This document shows, piece after piece, positions 53,309 to 57,150 of a stretch of 57,150 nucleotides of DNA. Each line of letters opens with the position of its first letter. Position 1 is the first letter of the stretch. The notes below the pieces were generated by a model. That model was not told where the DNA came from and made no database searches. It saw only the letters and a list, made by a program, of their open reading frames with translations. Origin of the DNA: Sideroxydans sp. (GTDB lineage: Bacteria > Pseudomonadota > Gammaproteobacteria > Burkholderiales > Gallionellaceae). The translations under genes and the position numbers were made by a program. The stretch lies in contig PNNY01000002.1 of the NCBI GenBank assembly GCA_013824485.1, positions 1 to 57,150 of the forward strand, read 5' to 3'.

Positions 53309-56094
53309 ACCATCACCTGTACTACTTGGCCATTGCGGTTGAATGCTTGCTGGAGAACGGGCGCAAAGCTATCTGCGATCTTTCGGCGAGTCTCATCGGT
53401 GATGCTATTTGGCTCCAGTGCTTGTAGGGTGAACTCGATGGTCACGTTGGGCACAGCCGCAGCTTGAGATTGGGATGAGGCTCCGCCCGACATCGATACC
53501 GGGGATGCCGTATTCGGCATTTGGCTGGGGATACCACCCGCAGCACCAACGCTGGCAGCAGTTGAAGCGCCTCCGCCGAACTGAGCATTGTTGATTTGAG
53601 ACAGGATGGCGGCAGTTTCTGCCGTCGCGATGATAGCCATTGCGGCACCGCCGACAGGGCCACCCCATACGGAACCATTTTTATAGGCGTCCATGATCGC
53701 TTGACCACCACTAACAGCAGCATTCGATTTAGCCGCCAACTTATTAAGTTCGAACATTGCGCGCGACTTGGTGGCACCCACTTGAGTCATACGTTCCATC
53801 TGTGACGAAACCATACCGACCTGCTGATTCCAACTCATTGCATCAAACTGCTGCTTAGCAGTCATGTACTTTTGTGCGATCAGTAATTTGCGCTGCTCAT
53901 GCTGCTCAGTCAGCGCCTCCATGCGCTGGCCTTGCGTGATGGCGATCTGCTCGGTCATCTGGCCGCGCGCAGTCAGGGTCTCATTCTCGCGTGCCATCGC
54001 CTCGACCTGCATTTGGTATTTAGCTTCTTCCGATGCAATTGCGATCGCACGCTCAGCCTCGACACGTGTATCGCCTTGCAGGCGGGGATCAGCCAGTTGT
54101 ACTTCGGCTTTCACTGCCTCCAACCCCGCACGGTCGTTAGATAGCTTCTCATCCAGCTTGGCTTGCTCTTCCGCAACTTTTAGCAGCCCCTCGCGGGATT
54201 TCTTTTCGGCATCGATACTCTCGATCTGAGTCGCCGCCGCCTGAGCACTGGCAATCTGAGCAGTCGTCGCTCCATTCATAGCCAACTCGTAGACCTTGAT
54301 CTGCGCAGCAGATACACCCATCGACTCCATCTGCTTCTTGAATGCATCGCCCTCCAAACCATCGACGGCAGTTTGATTCTTGTTTTCAGTAGGCGTGGAC
54401 TTGTCTTTGTATTTGCCGTTGATCTTGGCCAAGCCGACACGGTATTCCTCGGCCACCTTCAACATCTCAGCTTGGCCCATGCGCTGTGCATCTACTTTCT
54501 TCAGGTATTCCGCATTCAGGTCGGCGATATCAGATTCGCGTTGCTGCGCTTTGGTCTGCGTCATCTTCGACCATGCGACACTGTCACCTTGGGCTTGCTT
54601 GGACTGGTTCTGCTCACGGATGGCAATCGTCTCGATGGCGGATTTCATCGCCCATGCGATATCGTCTTGCGCCTTGATCTGCGCAGTGCTGGCTCCGGTC
54701 GCTTTCAGGCGATCACGCTCGGCAATGGCTTCTTTGCGCTTGGTTTCGAGTACTTCTTTTTCCGCTAACCCCAATTCCATCGCGCTCTGGCGTGCCTTGG
54801 CCACTGCATCGACGGCTTGGTTAGCCGCATCCTTGGCAGAGTTACCCCAGTACGCCCAAGCCATCGCCCCTGCACCAAGCGCCAAGGTGATCGCCCCGAT
54901 TGGCCCGCCCACCAACGCCAACGCGCCACGAGCGATGCCTGTGCTGGCGGCTGATGCCGTTTGCGCAGCTGCCAAGCGCGTTGCGGCAGCGGCATGTGCC
55001 GTCTCGGCCACCGTCACTTGCGCGTGCGCTGTGCCCAGTGCATTGTTGGCACGGGCGGCAACCAACGCTGCGTTGGCTTGCGCCATATCTGCTTGTGCCA
55101 CTTCCAAGATCGCAATGCGCTCCGCCACCAACGCAGCCGACTTGGCACGCATTCCCGCCACTGCATCCATAGCCATCGTGCCCAGACGCAACGACCCATA
55201 AGCGGTCGCGGCCACGGTCACGCCAGTGAGTGCAGCAGCGACGGCGCGCGTATTTGAGATGACCGCATCCGTGCCATCGACGACGAACTGGATAGGAGTC
55301 TGCTGACCGATCTCTTGACGCAAAGCAGTGAAAGAGTTGCTCAGGCGATTGAGCGAGGCTTGCAGGCTATCGACTGGGCCATTGCCACCGCTCATCTGAT
55401 TGAGTGCGACGGCAAACTTAGGCAGGAAGTCTTCCGACATCAACTTGCCAGAGTTGAGCAGGTTGACGAACTCAGCGGTAGTCACGCCCAGTGCCTTAGC
55501 ACCTGCGGTCGTAGCGATAGGGAGTCGCTCACCGAGTTGTTGGCGGAATTCTTCAGCCGAGACCACACCCTTGCTCATCATCTGCGAGAGTGCAAGGAAC
55601 ACACCTTGATTCTGTTCGACGGTGAGGCTCATGCGAGCCGATACATTGCTGACCGACTCAAACACTGCACGGGCTTTTTCACCCTCTAGCGAGGTGCCAC
55701 GTGAGGCAGCGATGAAGCTGGCGTAGGCATCTGCGGTCGAGGTTATTTCCAGACCGAGCTTGTTCGACATCTGGCGAACGTACTCATATTCGGCAGCGGC
55801 GGCAGAGGCCGTCCCTGTCGCTACCGTCATCGTTGCGTTGAACTTATCCTGCGCAACTTGCGCATCGATCACGGCACGGCCAAAGCTGGCGATCTGAGTG
55901 ACCCCAAGGTACGCCACCGCATACTGGCCTACCGTCTTGATACCTTGTGAAAGTTTGTCAGCGCTGGCCGAGGCTTTGTCAGCTTCGTTTTTGATGCCAC
56001 TCAAACCATCTTGAGCGGCCTTAGCGTCAGCGACGACCGTTTGGCCGCCGCTGGCTTTAAGGATGATGCCGAATTCTACGTTGTTGCCGGACAT
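53305..56094 (-). CDS. Phage tail tape measure protein
   Basis: 929 residues, the longest phage gene here. The N-terminal tape-measure domain is clear (MSGNNVEFGIILKASGG; FREQL-like AEEFRQQLGERLPIATTAGAKAL; SEDFLPKFAVALNQM). A hydrophobic stretch near 395-420 (GALALVGGPIGAITLALGAGAMAWAYWG) could enter the host membrane, and long helical coiled-coil segments fill 440-780. At roughly 0.15 nm per residue the tail would be about 140 nm, in the siphovirus range. It starts two bases after the end of the frameshifted chaperone ORF, the standard gene order. Confidence 0.88.
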   Translation of the reverse strand: MSGNNVEFGIILKASGGQTVVADAKAAQDGLSGIKNEADKASASADKLSQGIKTVGQYAVAYLGVTQIASFGRAVIDAQVAQDKFNATMTVATGTASAAAAEYEYVRQMSNKLGLEITSTADAYASFIAASRGTSLEGEKARAVFESVSNVSARMSLTVEQNQGVFLALSQMMSKGVVSAEEFRQQLGERLPIATTAGAKALGVTTAEFVNLLNSGKLMSEDFLPKFAVALNQMSGGNGPVDSLQASLNRLSNSFTALRQEIGQQTPIQFVVDGTDAVISNTRAVAAALTGVTVAATAYGSLRLGTMAMDAVAGMRAKSAALVAERIAILEVAQADMAQANAALVAARANNALGTAHAQVTVAETAHAAAATRLAAAQTASAASTGIARGALALVGGPIGAITLALGAGAMAWAYWGNSAKDAANQAVDAVAKARQSAMELGLAEKEVLETKRKEAIAERDRLKATGASTAQIKAQDDIAWAMKSAIETIAIREQNQSKQAQGDSVAWSKMTQTKAQQRESDIADLNAEYLKKVDAQRMGQAEMLKVAEEYRVGLAKINGKYKDKSTPTENKNQTAVDGLEGDAFKKQMESMGVSAAQIKVYELAMNGATTAQIASAQAAATQIESIDAEKKSREGLLKVAEEQAKLDEKLSNDRAGLEAVKAEVQLADPRLQGDTRVEAERAIAIASEEAKYQMQVEAMARENETLTARGQMTEQIAITQGQRMEALTEQHEQRKLLIAQKYMTAKQQFDAMSWNQQVGMVSSQMERMTQVGATKSRAMFELNKLAAKSNAAVSGGQAIMDAYKNGSVWGGPVGGAAMAIIATAETAAILSQINNAQFGGGASTAASVGAAGGIPSQMPNTASPVSMSGGASSQSQAAAVPNVTIEFTLQALEPNSITDETRRKIADSFAPVLQQAFNRNGQVVQVMV

Positions 56095-56096
56095 GA

Positions 56097-56465
56097 TCAG
56101 CCCTCTTGGTTGTACGCTTCGATTGCGGCTTCTTCCATCACCCGGATATCGTTAAACACCGACCTTGCATCTTTCAGTTTTAACCCCCACAACACCATTC
56201 GCACGCCTTGGTAATCCAACCCTGTATAGATCAACTTGGTTCCGACGATCTTCCAGCGCCACTGTGTGTTGCATTGCCTAAAGGCTGTGAAGCTTTCTAG
56301 ATTCTCCGGCCACAGCTCAAAGTCTTTCAGCGATCCATCTTCGCTATCGATATCTGATGCGCAGCAGCCGAATGCTTTGCGATCTGATTCGTCCTGCGCT
56401 TCCTGTTCTGGATTGGGGACGTGTTTGCCGCCTATTGCCCAGTGACGGGCGGCGGCTACAAGTTT
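56097..56465 (-). CDS. DUF1799-like tail chaperone extension, made by -1 frameshift
   Basis: An open frame of 122 codons from the slippery site to the TGA at 56099-56097, directly before the tape measure gene. It has no ATG, GTG or TTG in its first 75 codons (first TTG at 56234), so it cannot be read as a separate complete protein. Its sequence (LKDFELWPENLESFTAFRQ; WRWKIVGTKLIYTGLDYQGV; VMEEAAIEAYNQEG) resembles DUF1799 proteins that follow tail chaperones in siphoviruses. It is joined to the preceding ORF by slippage on A-AAA-AAC, giving a gpG-T-like fusion of about 229 residues. Confidence 0.8.
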   Translation of the reverse strand, partial: KLVAAARHWAIGGKHVPNPEQEAQDESDRKAFGCCASDIDSEDGSLKDFELWPENLESFTAFRQCNTQWRWKIVGTKLIYTGLDYQGVRMVLWGLKLKDARSVFNDIRVMEEAAIEAYNQEG

Positions 56466-56468
56466 TTT
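56427..56468 (-). promoter_or_regulatory. Programmed -1 ribosomal frameshift signal
   Basis: Slippery heptamer A-AAA-AAC in the zero frame (56468-56462), then a five-base spacer TTGTA that contains the start of the zero-frame stop, then a stem-loop: GCCGCC-GCCC-GTCACT-GGGC-AATA-GGCGGC (56456-56427), ten base pairs with one bulge. All the parts of a canonical bacterial frameshift site are present. Confidence 0.85.
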
Positions 56469-56785
56469 AAGCGCGCACCACTCAGGCTTGAGTAGAACTC
56501 CAATACGATGCGACTAGGGACTGGCGCGATGTCTAGCAATTCATCAAACGCCTCTGCGCTGAATGCTTTCGCATTGCCATCTGCATCACCCACGGCATTC
56601 GCCCCCCAACCTGTAACCACTTCTCGCGCAAACTCTTTGTCGCTGAGCTTGCGTTTCTCCAACGCTTCGACTTCGGAGTTTTTGAGACGCTTGAAGATCA
56701 ACTCCAATTCACGCGGCTCACCTTCACCGGGTAGATGTGCGCTGACGGTATGTAGGTAGGTTGCGCTTGTCGCTAACTTGAACAT
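56456..56785 (-). CDS. Phage tail assembly chaperone (gpG-like)
   Basis: 109 residues from ATG 56785, which has GGGAG five bases upstream; the frame is open further up but without a better start. Soluble, charged protein (MFKLATSATYLHTVSAHLPGEG; LIFKRLKNSEVEALEKRKLSDKEFAREVV). Lies between the tube protein and the tape measure, and its last codons are the slippery TTA-AAA-AAC-TTG-TAG. Most ribosomes should end here; a minority shift to make the longer form. Both forms are needed in lambda-like tails to solubilise the tape measure protein. Confidence 0.8.
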   Translation of the reverse strand: MFKLATSATYLHTVSAHLPGEGEPRELELIFKRLKNSEVEALEKRKLSDKEFAREVVTGWGANAVGDADGNAKAFSAEAFDELLDIAPVPSRIVLEFYSSLSGARLKNL

Positions 56786-56874
56786 TTCAACTCCCAAAAG
56801 ATTGATCGGTCTGATGGGATGCAAGATACGCGCGCGCGCGAGGCGAGTTAAGACGGAAGCATTTCCGCTAGAAA

Positions 56875-56900
56875 GCAAAAGGGCGGCATTGCGCCGCCCT
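56875..56900 (-). terminator. Terminator between tube protein and chaperone genes
   Basis: On the minus strand AGGGCGGC-GCAAT-GCCGCCCT is followed by TTTGC. It would lower expression of the tail genes after the abundant tube protein. An alternating CG run, CGCGCGCGCGCG, lies just downstream at 56829-56840. Confidence 0.75.
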
Positions 56901-56921
56901 TCGTTTGACCTACTCTGGCGA

Positions 56922-57150
56922 TTAGTTGTAGACGATGCTGTAGTCTTGGAAGTCGAGATCGAGCTTCACGCCCTGTATCCCGCCCAAGTCAACATCACTG
57001 ATACCGATGATCTGTACGTTTGTTCCGGCAATACCTACTTTATTGCCAGCTACAGATCCGTGCGTGATGGTCACCGCGCCTAATGTCTCGCCAAGGATGA
57101 TGGCATCCCAATCTTTAGTAGCTTGGGATACTTCATCGATAGTGACACTG
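56922..57150 (-). CDS. Phage major tail (tube) protein, C-terminal part
   Basis: Only the last 76 codons are in the window (ending LDLDFQDYSIVYN). The fragment is beta-rich, with IDEVSQATKDWDAIILGETLG and GIQGVKLDLDFQDY. Its place immediately upstream of the chaperone and tape measure, with a terminator after it, is that of the tail tube protein. The call rests mostly on position. Confidence 0.6.
   Translation of the reverse strand, partial: SVTIDEVSQATKDWDAIILGETLGAVTITHGSVAGNKVGIAGTNVQIIGISDVDLGGIQGVKLDLDFQDYSIVYN

Larger units (their letters stand above)
45333..57150 (-). mobile_element. Late end of a prophage, probably Mu-like (transposable)
   Basis: All genes from 45457 to the window end are phage genes on the minus strand: tail tube, frameshifted tail chaperone, tape measure, tail tip, fibres, Com and adenine methylase. 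The left border is put at a TGTA (45333) just past the tRNA terminator because two 13-bp repeats with a 22-bp period follow, as at ends bound by MuA-type transposases. A Com protein is a hallmark of Mu-related phages. Tail genes look siphovirus-like, as in the B3/D3112 type of transposable phage. Head, transposase, repressor and the other end lie to the right, outside the window. Exact border is inferred. Confidence 0.75.

Noticed and set aside
56011-56445. Plus-strand ORFs between the tape measure and chaperone genes
   Set aside because: They are opposite the frameshifted DUF1799-like frame, which is the better explanation.

Overview
This 57 kb window looks like chromosome of a betaproteobacterium. 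The gene order rplM-rpsI-argC-bactofilin-erpA-anmK-M23 peptidase-tyrS and the block rpsU-yqeY-dnaG-rpoD-tRNA support this, together with Fur, a classical Gram-negative porin, Coq7 and many small outer-membrane or periplasmic proteins. The Nitrosomonadales (Gallionellaceae-like) are my best guess, made on general resemblance only. A 12 kb piece of a prophage occupies the right end.

Layout. 1-3.8 kb (minus): start of a SulP transporter, soluble transhydrogenase, methionyl-tRNA synthetase. 3.9-9.3 kb (plus): dcd, a small unknown protein, a leader ORF coupled to an arginine/lysine decarboxylase, a membrane-anchored hydrolase, Hsp15 and a thioredoxin-like protein. 9.3-16.7 kb: diguanylate cyclase, a CheY-like receiver without an ordinary start codon, RlhA-type U32 protein, fur facing a barrel-like secreted protein across a Fur box, and the overlapping thyA-folA-chaA operon. 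16.8-28 kb: M17 aminopeptidase, DUF3015 and DUF4105 proteins, YqaA, DUF4197 lipoprotein, lipoyl-LpdA, proA, trpC, porin and coq7. 28-33 kb: OsmC, ElyC-like protein, and a coupled operon (alpha/beta hydrolase, glycerophosphodiesterase, GlpD) that could take a phospholipid backbone to dihydroxyacetone phosphate. 33-45.3 kb: translation, replication and transcription genes ending with rpoD and tRNA-Ile(CAU).

From about 45.33 kb to the end lies the late end of a prophage, transcribed leftward: tail tube protein, a tail chaperone with a clear -1 frameshift signal, tape measure, two tail-tip proteins, an esterase-bearing tail fibre, two paralogous AT-rich distal proteins, then a Mu-type com gene overlapping a DNA adenine methyltransferase. 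Beyond these come two 13-bp direct repeats with a 22-bp period and a TGTA sequence, which look like the end of a transposable (Mu-like) phage. No integrase or transposase is in the window, so the prophage continues to the right.

The parts most worth a second look are the com-methylase module and the branched hairpin region before it, the putative phage terminus, the frameshift site, the leader ORF in front of the decarboxylase, and the receiver gene with an apparent ATC start. Motifs and hairpins were read by eye. No database search or folding program was run.
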